Shown: one piece after another, positions 9,195 through 20,078 of the stretch
Layout: the number at the start of each line of letters is the position of its first letter
Numbering within the stretch: position 1 is the first letter of the stretch
Assembly: GCF_009905375.1 (NCBI RefSeq)
Contig: NW_027417171.1
Location: forward strand, 1-64,000
DNA from: Apium graveolens
Taxonomy: Eukaryota > Streptophyta > Magnoliopsida > Apiales > Apiaceae
Reading direction: 5' to 3'
DNA: 64,000 nt
Translations under genes and position numbers: made by a program
Notes under the pieces: generated by a model
What the model was told of the DNA's origin: nothing
Database searches by the model: none
The model's input: only the letters and a program-made list of their open reading frames with translations

Positions 9195-11423
9195 GAATAT
9201 CCCATATGGAAGGTAAGGATGACCATGTTTCTGGAAGCAACAGATCCAGAATACCTTGATAGAATCAAGGAAGGGCCTCACAAACCTACCAAGCTCGCTG
9301 TTGTAGTTGCAGGTGAAGCAGCAAAGACCGTACCAAAGGAAAAGAGTGATTACACTGCTGAAGATATAGCATCTATTGCTAAGGATGCCAAGGTACGACA
9401 CTTATTGCATAGTGCCATTGATAATGTAATGTCAAACAGGGTAATCAACTGCAAGACTGCTAAGGAGATATGGGATGCACTGGAGACAAGGTGTCAAGGA
9501 ACTGAAACAGTTAAGAAGAATAGGAAGACAATACTCACTCAAGAGTATGAACACTTTGACTCTAGGACTAATGAGTCATTAACTGATATATATGATAGAT
9601 TTGTCAAACTCTTGAATGACTTGTCATTAGTTAATAAGGAGTATGATCTTGAAGATACAAACCTTAAATTCCTGTTAGCTCTTCCTGAATGTTAGGATTT
9701 GAAGGCAACAACAATAAGAGACAACTACAATCTTGATGAAACAACTCTTGATGAAATCTATGGAATGCTCAAGACTCATGAACTTGAGATGGAACAAAGA
9801 AGCAAGAGGAAAGGAGGAAAGTCAAGGACAGTTGCTCTCAAGGCTGAAGAGGAATCCCCCAAACCACCTTCCTCAAAGAAAGACAAGGGTAAAGCTCTTA
9901 TCATAAAGTCTGATACTGAGTCATCAAGTTCTGAGAGTGATGATGACTCAGATTCTGAAAGCTTGCCTGAAACTGATGCTGATGAGGAGATGATGAAGCT
10001 GTGTGCTCTTATGGTGAAAGGAATCACAAAGATTGCATACAGGAAGTTCAGGAAGGGAAAGAAGTTTTCCAGGAAAGGCATAAGTTCTGATAAGAAGAAT
10101 TTCAGAAGATCTGAAGGAAGAGGAGGAAAGTCTGACAGAGGAGATTACGCTAATGTTAAATGTTATAATTGTGGTGAGAAAGGCCACATATCTCCTGATT
10201 GCAAGAAGACCAAGAGTGACAAAGGCAAGGCTCTTGTCACAAAGCAGAAAAGCTGGACAGACACCTCAGACTCTGAAAGTGAGGAGAACTATGCATTGAT
10301 GACAAATGCTGATAAATCAAGTTCTGAGAGCAGTTCTGAAACTGCTGAAACAAAGGTACCTCAGACTACTTATGCTTTTCATACTGATGATATTAATGAG
10401 TTGAGAAGATATCTTAAAACCATGTTTGTTAGTTATAGAGATCAAACTTTAACATGTGAAAGATTAACTTCTGAAAATCTTGCTTTTAGGAAAAGAAATG
10501 ATTTCTTAGAAAAACAGTTAGTCATGTTCCATCAAACTCAGCAGGATAGAGATGATGCTTTTTATGTTAGGGATGAAGTGCTAAAAATGAATGAATCTCT
10601 AAAAACTGAGTTAGAAAAGGAGAGAGAGATTATCAGAACTTGGACTAACTCTGGCAAAACAACTCAAAATTTGCTAAGCAGTGGAAACTGGAAAGAGGGC
10701 TTAGGCTATGGAGAAAATAAAAATGAAAAAGGAACTGTAGAAATTAAGCCTGTTGATAAGCAAAAGCCAAAGTTAAAACCTGTTAAGTTTGTAACTGAAA
10801 AATCTGAAAATGAAAAATCAGAAGTTAAAAAGGAATTAGCTTCTGACAAACTAAAACAGGAAAAGACAGCTGAAGTTAACATAGGCTTAATGACAAAGAA
10901 GCAGCTTAAGCATAAGCTGAAAGATGTTAAGAATGCAAACAAGGTAAAATCACCTAGGAAAAACAGGAATGGAAAGGAAGGTGTGAATAAAAGCAATAAC
11001 TATAAATCTGTTCCTGATGCTCCTAGGAAAGCGTGTCATAACTGTGGAAGTTCTAACCATCTGGCTTCTTTTTGCAGGAAGAATTAGAATATTAACTCCT
11101 TATCTACAAAATCAGGAGTTAAGAGTCAGTCTGTTAGATACAAACCACAAGATCCTTGTTTTCATTGTGGTAGTTTATGGCATTCCATTTATACTTGTAA
11201 GGAATATCATAGTTTGTACTATGATTATTATCAAATAAAACTTTCTTTAAAGAAAGTTTCTGTTGTTCCTTCTAGTGTAAGTTCTGATTCAAAGTCTGGT
11301 AGTATAAGTTCTGATGAGAAAACTGTTAACATAAAATCTGATGCTAAATCCGCTGCAAATGTTAACAAACCTAAAAAGGCCAAAGGATCCAAGCAAGTCT
11401 GGGTCCTTAAAACTAATAATTAG
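9195..11423 (+). pseudogene. gag of Sirevirus-P, main part
   Basis: Coat/nucleocapsid protein of the particle. It starts at the WKVRM...FLEATDPEYL block typical of UBN2-type Copia gag, with an acidic Ser/Asp-rich stretch, a charged, probably coiled-coil middle and a Lys-rich tail. Three CX2CX4HX4C zinc knuckles are visible: about 10156-10197, 11034-11075 and 11157-11198. In-frame TAG codons at 9693-9695 and 11085-11087 break it, the second just before the third knuckle. The final stop is TAG at 11421. Pol follows in the same frame after that TAG and a TGA at 11433. Confidence 0.8.
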
Positions 11424-11435
11424 TGGTCTTTTTGA

Positions 11436-13655
11436 TTGCAGGGCAACAGGAAAAATATTTTAGTTCTGGACAGTGGATGTTCAGGACATATGACTGGAAA
11501 TAAGGCCTTGCTATCAGACTTTGTGGAGAAAGCTGGCCCAAGTGTTTCTTATGGAGATGGCAACATTGGAAAAACTTTGGGATATGGCAATATCAATCTT
11601 GGGAATGTCATCATTAAAGATGTAGCTCTGGTCTCAGGACTTAAACACAACTTACTGAGTATAAGTCAAATCTGTGACAGAGGTTATCATGTTGATTTCT
11701 TTGCAGAACATTGTGAAATAGTTAGTAAATCTAAAGAAAAAATTGTTCTGAAGGGATTCAGGCGTGGTAACATTTATGAAGCTAAGCTTTCAACAAGTTC
11801 TGATGGTTCTGCAATCTGTTTAGTAAGTAGAGCCTCAACTGAAGAAAAATGGAATTGGCACAAGAAACTCTCTCATTTAAACTTCAACAAGAAAAATGAA
11901 CTGATCAAGAAAGATCTTGTGAGAGGACTGCCAAAATCAGTGTTTGTTCCAGATGGTCTTTGTGACTCATGTCAGAAGGCTAAACAAAGAAAATCTTCGT
12001 TCAAGAGCAAGACTGAATCATCAATTCTTGAGCCTTATTATCTGCTTCATGTTGATCTATTTGGTCCAGTGAATGTCATGTCTATTGCAAAGAAGAAATA
12101 TGCGTTGGTCATAGTAGATGAGTTCACCAGATACACATGGGTGTATTTCTTGCACACAAAAAGTGAAACTGCATCTATCCTGATTGATCATGTCAAACAT
12201 CTGGATAAATTGATCAAAGATTCTGTGAAAATTTTAAGGAGTGATAATGGCACTAAATTCAAGAATCTGATAATGGAAGAGTTCTGCAAAAATCATGGAA
12301 TAAAGCAGGAATTTTCTGCTCCTGGAACTCCACAGCAAAATGGAGTTGTTGAAAGGAAGAATAGAACTCTCATTGAAGCTGCACGAACAATGCTTGAAGA
12401 AGCAAAGCTTCCAACCTATTTCTGGGCTGAAGTTGTGCAGACTGCTTGTTTTACTCAAAATGCAACACTCATTAACAAGCATGGAAAAACACCATATGAG
12501 ATGGTGAAGAACAAGAAGCCAAATCTCAAATACTTTCATGTATTTGGATGTAAGTGTTTTGTTCTCAAGACTCATCCTGAACAGCTATCCAAGTTTGATC
12601 TAAAAGCTGATGAGGGAATCTTTGTTGGATATCCACTTTCTACAAAAGCCTTCAGAGTCTATAATTTGAGAATAAAAGTGGTCATGGAATCTATCAATGT
12701 CTCTTTTGATGACAAGAAGATCACTGGACTTGAAGATTGCATTGATCATGATCAGCTGAGATTTGAAAATGAAGATTCATATTCTGATACCTCAAGTCCT
12801 GACAGTCTAAGTCCTGATACTGTAAATTCTGATGGATTAAACTCTGATGTTATTGAAACTGTGGTGACTACGTTAAAGGAAGATGCACCAATGCAGGGGG
12901 AGCATACTCAAGATATTATCACATCTCAAGAAGCATCAGAACATACATCTGGCTCTTCAAATTCTGATTCGTCAAGTTCTGATAAGCCAAGTACTGACAG
13001 TACTGAAAATCTAAATACTGAAGGATCTAACTCAGAGAGCATAGTTTCAGGGGGAGCATCAGAAAATGAAACCGAAGACAGCATGAATCATGGGGGAGCA
13101 TCCAGTTCTAGAGAAAATCTTCCATCTGCAAGGAAGTGGACAAAATCACATACACCTGATTTGATAATTGGAAATCCTGAGGCAGGTGTCAGAACTAGAA
13201 CAGGTTGCAAAATTGACAGGAAAAGCACAAGTGGTAGCTGCCAATTTCTTGGAGGCAGGTTGGTTTCTTGGTATAGCAAGAAACAAAAGTCAATTTCCAC
13301 ATCAACTGCAGAAGCAGAGTATATTGCTGCAGGAAGCTGCTGTGCACAGATTCTTTGGATGAAGAATCAGTTACTGGATTATGGGTTAAGATATTTCAAA
13401 ATCCCTATTTACTGTGATAATCAAAGTACTATTGCTATGACAGGTAATCCAGTTCAACACTCTATGACAAAGCACATCAGCATCAGGTACCATTTCATCA
13501 GGGAACATGTGGATGAAGGTACAGTGGAATTGCATTTTGTTCCCACGGATCAACAAGTAGCAGATATCTTCACAAAACCACTGTGTAAAGCTACCTTTAC
13601 AAAATTGGTAAATGAACTTGGAATGATTTCAGGTTCTTTCTCTAAATCTGCTTAA
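11436..13655 (+). CDS. Protease-integrase-RNase H polyprotein lacking reverse transcriptase (Sirevirus-P pol)
   Basis: Open for 739 codons, in frame with gag. Order: aspartic protease (LDSGCSGHMTG, residues about 11-21); GAG-pre-integrase with HHCC residues (WHKKLSHLN, then CDSC); integrase core with D in HVDLFGP, D in RSDNGTKF and E in GVVERKN; an acidic Ser/Asp-rich linker; then a jump near 13190-13206 straight into copia RNase H (CKIDRKSTSGS, STAEAEYIA, DIFTKPL). The whole reverse transcriptase, including the YVDD region, is missing, yet the frame stays open. No ATG starts the ORF; stop readthrough or splicing (a CAG|GG lies at the start) would be needed. It could at most supply protease, integrase and part of RNase H. 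Confidence 0.85.
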   Translation: MQGNRKNILVLDSGCSGHMTGNKALLSDFVEKAGPSVSYGDGNIGKTLGYGNINLGNVIIKDVALVSGLKHNLLSISQICDRGYHVDFFAEHCEIVSKSKEKIVLKGFRRGNIYEAKLSTSSDGSAICLVSRASTEEKWNWHKKLSHLNFNKKNELIKKDLVRGLPKSVFVPDGLCDSCQKAKQRKSSFKSKTESSILEPYYLLHVDLFGPVNVMSIAKKKYALVIVDEFTRYTWVYFLHTKSETASILIDHVKHLDKLIKDSVKILRSDNGTKFKNLIMEEFCKNHGIKQEFSAPGTPQQNGVVERKNRTLIEAARTMLEEAKLPTYFWAEVVQTACFTQNATLINKHGKTPYEMVKNKKPNLKYFHVFGCKCFVLKTHPEQLSKFDLKADEGIFVGYPLSTKAFRVYNLRIKVVMESINVSFDDKKITGLEDCIDHDQLRFENEDSYSDTSSPDSLSPDTVNSDGLNSDVIETVVTTLKEDAPMQGEHTQDIITSQEASEHTSGSSNSDSSSSDKPSTDSTENLNTEGSNSESIVSGGASENETEDSMNHGGASSSRENLPSARKWTKSHTPDLIIGNPEAGVRTRTGCKIDRKSTSGSCQFLGGRLVSWYSKKQKSISTSTAEAEYIAAGSCCAQILWMKNQLLDYGLRYFKIPIYCDNQSTIAMTGNPVQHSMTKHISIRYHFIREHVDEGTVELHFVPTDQQVADIFTKPLCKATFTKLVNELGMISGSFSKSA

Positions 13656-14814
13656 ACTTGTTCTAAGTTATCAGACTTTATGCTCAGTATTTACAGAATT
13701 AATCTCTTTGTATATTCTGTGCATTAATTGATAAATGTTTTTAAGTACTGACTGTTGTCTGATACATATCTCTTAACTCTCATAAGTGATATATCTGTTT
13801 AAGTAATCATTCTATCCTATGAGGATAATTGTGCTAGATACTGACCTACTAGTCTTCAATAAACAAATGATCCCATGAAAGAAGTAATTATTTCTGTGGA
13901 AATCTTATGACACAAGCAAATTCTGATAACTGAGCTTAGTTAAGTTTACTTTGTATATCTTATTACTAAGTCACAAATTAGAATAATGCTACTCATCTGT
14001 TAAATTCTGATACTAGTAAAACTGCTGAATGTACTAAGTGCTGATAAACCTCACTTATCAAAAGAAAAATAAAAAAAATAAAAAATCAGGTACTCCTTTG
14101 AGATCTAGAGTAAAAATGTGAAAGGGACGACCCAAGTGCATTGCTGGTATTAAGTAAATATGCATTAGAAAAGCAAAATATTTTCTTGGTGACTTTTCAC
14201 ACTCTATGATTACTGGAGAAATACTCTGATAATAGCATAAATTCTGATAAGCAGTCGTGACTCACTTACACTGAGAAGCCACTGTAAAAGAGAATTTTAA
14301 AGATGCATAAAATTAGCACAAAAACAGTTGAGGTGGACTCATGCATGAACTCATTTATCAGTAGGTTTCAGGATAATGACAGCTCTTTAGCAAAATTTTA
14401 ATTATGACTTATTTCTAAGATGTACTGAAGTACATCAGACTTTACTCTTTATTATTTATTTAGCTTAATGCACACACACATCACTCCATATGAATGATGA
14501 AATTTCTGTGGTGGTCTATGTTATTTTAGATAAACAGTCATTGTGTCATTTTTGCACAAATTCTGAGGACAAGTTCTAGTTACACGTTCTGATGATTAAG
14601 TTCTGACGTTCATAACTAAGAACTTCTATGAGTCTTTACTAAAATAGATATTCCTTGTTCGAGTTAAGACATTATGTTCTGATGATTGTTAAGTTCTGGT
14701 ATAGGTCTAAGTTCTGATTTTTCAGTCTAACCCTTTACTTGACTTATCTGTGAGTAAAATTTGGTAACAGTCTCAGATCAATTTCGAAATGTTGAGGTGG
14801 AAGATTAATAGTCT
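13656..14814 (+). other. Non-coding stretch between pol and ORF2 of Sirevirus-P
   Basis: 1.16 kb with no ORF of note. It is dense in TTCTGATA and AAGTTCTGA words (for example 14568-14720), the same word that recurs in the coding parts and LTR. Possibly holds a promoter or splice signal for ORF2; nothing proves it. Confidence 0.5.
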
Positions 14815-17514
14815 ATGGCTCAAAAGAGGAGAAGCATTACTTTGAGAGATGAATCAGATTCTGAGGATCATATTCCCTCTTCAGAACCTGTGGTAAATGA
14901 AGCTGAGAAGGCAACTTCTCAGAAGGATTCTGCAATTGGGGGTTCTAGGCTTCTCAAGAGGCTTAGACGTATGACGGTTCCTGAAACTCCCAAGGAATCC
15001 AAATCAACAAGGAAGTACAAGAAACAGAGGGCACAAAGGCCAGTTTCAGATGATGAGGAGGAAGCAGCTAAGGAAGGGGATCAGGAATCTCTGATCTCAC
15101 AAGACAAGGAATTTGCTCCAGTCACTTCTTCTCCATCAACTCCATCTCAGGAACCTGTATCTGACAAGGCTAATTCACCTTCTATGTCTCTTGTTGATCC
15201 AGGCACAAGTGCTGAAATTGATATTCAGAACCTGGTTGTGCCTGGAATACTTTTCTTAGAAGCTCCAACAGCAAATAATCCTTCCACAACACCTGTTACT
15301 GATGCTGTTCAAACTCCTGAGTTATCACTAACACCTTCTCTGCATCAAGATGCTGATGATCAGATTTTAGGTGAGCATCAGGATATGGCTGTTGATCAGA
15401 ACTTAGTATCAGATCAGCAATTAGAGGATGTTGAAGCCTCCATTGCTACTCACACAGTTGTCTTATCAGAAGATACTGATTCTCTAAGTTCTGATGCTGC
15501 AAATGTTGGAGATACTGGTGAGGCTGCTACAACTGTAGATGCTGATGAAGCAGGTCCTTCAGGACATACTCCTCCACTGACTCTTCCTAAGTCTGAACTG
15601 GTAAAGGAGTTTGTTATCAGGGATGTACCAGTACCTTGGAGTGAAACTCCTGCAGGTCAGGAGTGGACTAAGGAATGGAACTCAGTTTCATGTGTTCCAA
15701 ATGCTTTACATCTTGCTGAGCACTTGACTAAAGCTGATGAAATGTTACATTCTGATGATTTTAAAACCCAGCTTAGAGTCACTGCATTGAGTACTAAACA
15801 TCTACAAGGTCTTCATTCCAACACTCATGCAGAGCTACACAAGATTCAGGAGAACTTTATCAAACAGGAACAAGTTTTGAAAATTGATAAGAAAAAGTTC
15901 TTCCAACCTACCATTGACAGGGTTGCTTATATTGAGAAAACTCAAGAGAAGCAACAAGCTCAGATTGATCAAATTCTGACAAATCAAGCTTCTCAGCAAT
16001 CGCAACTTACTGAAATCCAGACCTCAGTGGAACTACTTATCTCTCTTTTATTACCTGCTGATGCCAAAAAGGGGGAGAAGGTAATTAAGTCCAAATGCAA
16101 AACCAACAAGTCACTGCAAGGAAAGGATGATGGAAAAGATGACCAAGGAAACTCTGGAATGGGTAGTGGTCATAGTCAAGGTAGAAGGTTTACATCAAGA
16201 CAAGCTAGTCACAGAACAAGTTCTGATACTGGGAAAAAAATAAGTTCTGCTGCTGGTAAAAGGATAAGTTCTGATGAACTTCTAGATCTTGATGAGGAAA
16301 TGTCAAGACAGTTATTTCTTCAAGAAAATCCAGGGATGGACTTGGAAAGTTTAAAGGAAGAAGAAGCCAGACTTAAATCAGAGAAAGTCACATCTAAATC
16401 TGAAGCTTCTGGTAAAAAGTTACTTCCAAAACCTAAAGGCATTGTGATCAAAGAAAGGATACATATTGAAGAAACTTTGGCTAGATCACAACCACAGATA
16501 GATCCAAGATCCAAGGGTAAAGAAAAGGTTGGTGAACCTATCAAGCCTTATGTACCTCCTGAGGAAGAAGAAATTACTAATGGAAAAGATGATCTTGCTC
16601 TGACTTCAAGAAAAGTTCTTAAAACAACCTCTGACATGGCTCAAGTTGTTCAGAGTCAAGAAATTGTAAGTTCTGATATTCAGAAGAAGCAAGTAACCTC
16701 TGACAGTGCTCAAGTTAACTTGATATCAGAAAATAAATCTAAAACACTCCTACCAGGATTCACTAAAGCAAAACAGACTCAATCTTTGAAGACTACTCCA
16801 AGTGGTTTTGAAGTAAGAGTAGTTACTGGAAAGGAAGCTAGAGATAAAACTGGATTGGGAAGTGCTGATGAAAGAAGAGTACACAACACTACCGATGATC
16901 CAACTTCCTTGAGTGAACCAGGTATTGGAGCAACTCCTGAAAGATTGAATCAATTGGAATCTGTACAAATGGTTTACCATACTTACTTGAAAGAATACAT
17001 CATGTTGTATTTCATGACAGATGGTAGGGTTTATTATATAAGACAAAATGTCATTCCTTTGAAGTATTTTGAAGAATTGGAGCATGTACTTTTCTTACTT
17101 CAAGTGGATGACAGAATAACAGAGACTGCTGCAAACTACTTAAAAGAACAGATTCAGAGACAGAAAAGGCTTTATTCTGTTAAGTCTGACAGCAGATATG
17201 TTCCAAAGTACAGAAATCACAATGGTGATATTGTTGATATGAAGCCTAATACTGCACAGATCAGAACATATCTTGGTATTAAGGGGCTTGAATTCAATCT
17301 AGAGTCTAACAAAGCTTATGTCATAAGACTAGATTGGTAGTTGAGAAAAGCAAAGATTAATGATCTCAGAGCTGCAATATTTCAAACTGGTGAAGATACT
17401 GCAGAGCTTAAAGATGTCAAACGGAGAATGATTGATGAACTCAGATATGCTGAGAAATGTTTGTTGAAGAATTATCTCAGAACAACTCCTGACATCAGAG
17501 AGATCAGAAAATGA
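14815..17514 (+). pseudogene. ORF2 (env-like/unknown) of Sirevirus-P
   Basis: ATG 14815 opens 841 codons to TAG 17338-17340. The frame continues with related sequence to TGA 17512-17514, so the TAG is probably a late mutation. Layout: basic N-terminus with acidic clusters, long Ser/Pro/Asp-rich region, a Gln/Lys-rich coiled-coil-like part (about residues 340-420), a second low-complexity region, and a C-terminal block of about 200 residues. That block aligns loosely with the C-terminus of the Sirevirus-M second ORF (the YLKEYI...GRVYYIRQ area against the IAAYRQ...RLVFRYKG area). The globular N-terminal domain of the other ORF2s is absent. No clear signal peptide or membrane segment, so a true envelope role is doubtful. 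Confidence 0.65.
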
Positions 17515-17711
17515 TGAAGCCAAGTCAAAGATCTACAACTACTTAAATTCTGATGTGTATACAGACCAAAGTTGTTATTAGAAGTTGAATTGGTAAAAGC
17601 TTTAAGGACTGTAAGTTGTAGTTATCTTGTCTATTTCTCATGCATTTGTACTTAATGTTTTTGACATCATCAAATATCTGTTAAACTTGTATATTTTGCT
17701 AATTTACAAGT

Positions 17712-17721
17712 TGGGGGAGAT
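17712..17721 (+). other. Polypurine tract of Sirevirus-P
   Basis: TGGGGGAGAT directly before the 3' LTR; the plus-strand DNA priming site. A near-identical tract lies in ORF2 at about 16070-16080. Confidence 0.88.
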
Positions 17722-18334
17722 TGTTAGATATATTTGATAATGTCATGGCTAATATGTTTTATGTTTAGATTTCAGATCTTATTTGAACAGGACAAATCAG
17801 TACTTAACTGATCAGTACTTATACTGGATGACAGAACTTAAGGGATATCAGTACTTATGTTATCAGGAGATAAGCATCAGGAGATAGATATCAGAACTTA
17901 AGTGCTGAAGGACGATCAGATAAGGACAGTAGCTGATTGAAGTTAAGAAGATCAAGATAAACATAAGAAGAGATATGCATGAAGAAGGAATTCCGTGAAG
18001 AATGGAATACTTGGAATAGAAGATATCTGATTGATATATATTAGGAAGCAGAATTATATTCCATATCAATTAGCGATTATCTTGTAACTGTGTAGTATAT
18101 AAACACAGACATAGGGTTTACACTATAAGTGTTATCATTATCGAGAATATTATTTACTATAACCCTAGCAGCTCTCGTGATATTTTGTTCATCACTGAGA
18201 GATAACAGTTCCAGATTGTAACAGAGTTTATTGTTTCAATAAAGTTTGTTTTCTGTTACATAAGTTCTTGAAGTTTGATTTGATTGTAATAAACACTGTA
18301 TTCACCCCCTCTACAGTGAAAGTGTGACCTAACA
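17722..18334 (+). repeat. 3' LTR of Sirevirus-P
   Basis: 613 bp, about six substitutions from the 5' LTR by eye. The same TATA-like (18096-18103) and AATAAA (18238-18243) signals are present. Followed by the right target duplication aagta at 18335-18339. Confidence 0.92.
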
Positions 18335-18339
18335 AAGTA

Positions 18340-18671
18340 CTTTGCGAGGGATCGATAATTGGTCTTATGGTAAATTTCATTAATCTTGTGGAACGTACTT
18401 CAAAACTGCAGTCCTTTGTGATATCACTTCCACTGAAACTCTCTTGAAAACTCCTAATATATTCAAACCTCATGGGTTTGATGTTGATAAAGTTGAAGCA
18501 TCTCTAACCCAGCTAAAGTTGAAGAAGCAAAAACTTGAGGAACTGCAAAAGACTAGAAGGAAAATTAAAAGCAAGATATCAAATATTGTCGAAGAAGAAA
18601 AACACGGTGATAAACATGTTGAGGATCTTCTTCAACAATGTTTGATATCTCACTTTCCACTTTCCTTATAG
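18340..18671 (+). pseudogene. DUF724-domain gene fragment, forward, 3' part (unit 1)
   Basis: Continuation of the frame cut at 7894. It reads the middle of DUF724 and then shifts frame near 18415: the KPHGFDVDKVEA and Leu/Lys-rich helix at 18444-18671 are in a different frame. Comparison with the reverse copies indicates a one-base loss there, shared by all forward copies, so it is ancestral. The end of this part folds back on the reverse copy through a 29-nt loop (18598-18626). Confidence 0.7.
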
Positions 18672-19125
18672 TCTTTCTGCAGGTCCTCGAGTTTTTGCTT
18701 CTTCAACTTTAGTTGGGTCAGAGCTGCTTCAACTTTATTAACATCAAACCCATGAGGTTTTAATATATCAAGAGTTTTCAAAATAGTTTCAGTGGAAGTG
18801 ATGTCACAAGAGGAATATAGTTTTGAAGCGCCTTCCATGAGATTAATGCAATTTACCACAAGACCAATTGCCGATACCTCGCGAATTACTTCTTCCTGTT
18901 CCTTCAACGGATGAAAGTGCGGCTTACATTTCATCTTCCTATATGCTTTACTAGAACAGATACTTTTCCACAAGGGAGAATTCTTAACAAATAGAATACT
19001 CTCCTCGTTCTCCATAGAATCAGTGCTCACAATGGCAGCGGTTCCAAGATCTCCACCATCTTCATTCTTCATAGAAACAGTGCTCACAATGAAAGCCATT
19101 CCAAGATCTCTACCATCCTCATTTT
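18650..19125 (-). pseudogene. DUF724-domain gene fragment, reverse (unit 1)
   Basis: Open reading on the minus strand from the exon edge at 19125 to 18650. It has the two MK/MEN-EDGGDLG repeats, then DUF724: FVKNSPLWKSI, KPHFHPLKEQEE, IREVSAIGLVV, LKTLDILKPHGFDV, and a Leu/Lys-rich helix. It lacks the frameshift of the forward copies, so it is closer to the parent gene. It ends after KDYK through a one-base difference from the copy at 45119. An acceptor-like site (TTATAG) lies just before the exon. Confidence 0.75.
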
Positions 19126-20078
19126 CTATAATTGCATAACAGATTGTAGATAACAAGAAAAGAAAATTATACAAGATCTTATTTATTAGTTAAAAAATCA
19201 TCATATGTAAGAACATAGTTAAATTACATTAATATAAGGAAGCTTTATTGGGTTACATCTATGTCCTGACTATTCTCTTACCAATGTTAGACTCCCAAAT
19301 TGATAACTTAATGTGTACCTTTTTCGTATTTCATTCATTTTGATGATCAGTTCGTGAAATGTTCCGGTCTAGTGTCATTATTATCCATGCATGTACTCGT
19401 TACTCATTTATTTATGCCAATATTTGTAATTATAACTCAGATGAGTAGGGGTAAAACTAAATTAACAAAAAATAGAAATTAGTTTGTAGAACTTTAAGAT
19501 GATAGGTAAGGAACTTCAGTATTTTAACCCTCAATTACCTGAATGACTTGAAGAAAGAAATACAATAACTTGAACCATAGCTAATATAGTGTTCTATAGG
19601 TTCAAATATTGACATTCATTACCAATCATTTAAAAATACTAGCAAATATAGTTATAATTATTGTTACTTTAGTTTTAGATCTACTTATCTGATCATTTGT
19701 GTTTACAAAAGTGGACATACGTAAACTCGCAACAATAATGACATAATTCTAGAACTTTTCGCAAACTGACCATCAAAAAACAAAAGATATCTCACATTCA
19801 AAGAGGCCAATTCAGACTCACAGCTCATTCAACAAAAAAAATTGTATTGTATTATGTTTCCAAGTAAAATGATACATTAATCTTTACATAAACAACTCAA
19901 GTAAAGCAACAATACAAGCATATAATACAGATAAAAAATGATACAAATATCCTCATGGTGCATAAACAGGTCTAAACAATTGCCGACATCTTCGAATTAA
20001 AAAAACCAGAAAAGAACTTATCCAGATCTATTATATACAAAGAGGTAAAATTCATATACACAACCTTAATTATTTAAC
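19126..20078 (-). other. Reverse intron-like stretch, unit 1
   Basis: Reverse-orientation counterpart of 6701-7651, T-rich on the minus strand, no ORF. It ends at about 20078, joined to the ORF2 remnant across a shared caacaaata-type string. The identical join recurs at 50286, so the pair was copied as one unit. Confidence 0.6.

Larger units (their letters stand above)
7895..18334 (+). mobile_element. Sirevirus-P: Ty1/copia Sirevirus, plus strand, 10,440 bp
   Basis: Complete at both ends: 613-bp LTRs (TG...CA), 5-bp target duplication aagta, primer site for initiator-Met tRNA and a purine tract before the 3' LTR. Order: gag, protease, integrase, RNase H, then a separate ORF2, which is Ty1/copia order with the Sirevirus extra ORF. 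The LTRs differ at about six positions by eye, so the insertion is recent. It cannot move by itself: pol lacks the reverse transcriptase, gag holds a foreign 0.5-kb insert and two in-frame stops, and ORF2 has one stop. It interrupts the forward DUF724 fragment and so breaks the first hairpin arm. Confidence 0.93.
6701..20078. repeat. Inverted repeat 1 (DUF724 hairpin), split by Sirevirus-P
   Basis: Left arm 6701-7894 plus 18335-18597, loop 18598-18626, right arm 18627-20078. The innermost 22 bp pair with one mismatch or so (atatcaaa...gaagaag against cttcttc...tttgatat); farther out the arms are diverged but collinear for about 1.45 kb. The arms contain the DUF724 exon and part of the leader intron. 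The retrotransposon now separates most of the left arm from the loop. Confidence 0.8.

Noticed and set aside
14815..17514. Reading ORF2 as a true viral envelope gene
   Set aside because: No signal peptide, membrane span or cysteine-rich ectodomain is visible; only its position suggests the env-like label.
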